64,000 bases of DNA from a bacterium (GTDB lineage: Bacteria; UBP6; UBA1177; JAKLFG01), in the NCBI GenBank assembly GCA_022709425.1, contig JAKLIW010000007.1, positions 1 through 64,000 of the forward strand, given 5' to 3'. This document shows, piece by piece, positions 63,736 to 64,000 of this stretch. The notes below the pieces were generated by a model, which saw only the letters and a program-made list of their open reading frames with translations, did not search any database and was not told where the DNA came from. Positions within the stretch are counted from its first letter, which is position 1. Every line of letters begins with the position of its first letter. The position numbers were made by a program, and so were the translations under genes.

Positions 63736-64000
63736 GTGAAGATCGTTTTCGCCACCGGCAACAAGCACAAACTACAGGAAGCGCGCGAGATATTCACCGG
63801 CGTCGAAGTGATCTCCATTCTCGACTTCGATAAAAACTTCGATCCCGACGAATACGGCAAGACCTTTCTCGAGAACGCCGTCATCAAGGCCGAAGCGGCG
63901 CGCGCGGCTACCGGCGGCCTGCCGGTCCTTTCGGACGATTCGGGACTTGTCGTCCCGGCGCTGGAGGGCGCACCCGGCATCCATTCGGCCCGCTGGGGAG
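63736..64000 (+). CDS. rdgB: RdgB/HAM1 non-canonical purine NTP pyrophosphatase (partial, cut by window end)
   Basis: The first 88 codons of an inosine/xanthosine-triphosphate pyrophosphatase, which hydrolyses dITP/XTP and keeps them out of nucleic acids. IVFATGNKHKLQEAREIF is the nucleotide-binding start. ENAVIKAEAARAATGGLPVLSDDSGLVVPAL contains the catalytic Asp pair, and GAPGIHSARW is the family signature. The start is GTG 63736 with GGAG 5 nt upstream; the ATG at 63731 is out of frame and stops at once. The 3' part lies outside the window. Confidence 0.93.
   Translation, partial: MKIVFATGNKHKLQEAREIFTGVEVISILDFDKNFDPDEYGKTFLENAVIKAEAARAATGGLPVLSDDSGLVVPALEGAPGIHSARWG

Overview
The window looks like chromosomal DNA of an uncultured, diderm (Gram-negative) bacterium with fairly GC-rich coding DNA. 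The diderm call rests on lgt and lspA, a TolC/RND/adaptor efflux operon, and two predicted outer-membrane barrels ending in Phe or Trp. Large surface lipoproteins combine Asp-rich linkers, 'CGNG...GEECDDGN' cysteine-rich repeats, DUF1566 domains, kelch-like and SBBP beta-propeller repeats. That mix is best known from Myxococcota/deltaproteobacteria-like lineages and related candidate phyla. The exact lineage cannot be settled here. No tRNA, rRNA, CRISPR array or recognisable transposase was seen.

Layout. 0.1-2.5 kb: a flavodoxin-like protein, an unknown small protein, and a response regulator/HD-GYP pair preceded by a leader that could form a terminator. 2.5-9.8 kb: a surface-signalling-like cluster (secreted protein, ECF sigma factor, anti-sigma factor, charged periplasmic linker protein, outer-membrane barrel, SBBP lipoprotein) followed by a large secreted protein. 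9.8-18.8 kb: a dihydroorotate-dehydrogenase-like protein, a CcdA-like membrane protein, a barrel, and the ileS-lspA-lgt-glcD-like run, each junction overlapping by 4 nt. 19-24.4 kb: a cysteine-rich/DUF1566 lipoprotein, two small genes and a single-chain MmeI-type restriction-modification enzyme. 24.5-33.3 kb: a winged-helix regulator/response regulator/tandem HD-GYP operon, then M18 aminopeptidase, purine nucleoside phosphorylase, cytidine deaminase, enolase and a CHASE2 adenylate cyclase. 33.3-34.3 kb: a RelB/YafQ-type toxin-antitoxin pair and an ArfB-like peptide-release protein. 34.4-44.9 kb: a kelch-type lipoprotein and a 2613-residue mosaic lipoprotein. 45-56 kb: an accessory island with XRE-ImmA/DUF4411 and a three-gene defence-like operon (PLD-SNF2 helicase, Eco57I-type methylase, RecF-like ATPase). 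56-64 kb: an OPT transporter, an RND efflux operon and the start of an RdgB/HAM1 pyrophosphatase.

Two themes stand out. The first is the cell surface: Lgt and LspA are encoded in the same window as at least four large lipoproteins that share an Asp-rich post-lipobox linker, and one operon joins a sigma/anti-sigma pair to a barrel and a lipoprotein. The second is DNA defence: the helicase-methylase-ATPase operon resembles parts of DISARM or Type I-like systems but lacks their hallmark genes, and it is the best candidate here for an under-described system. A 19-bp promoter sequence occurs three times, and one copy is fused to a decayed 5' fragment of the OPT gene, which records a local duplication and deletion.
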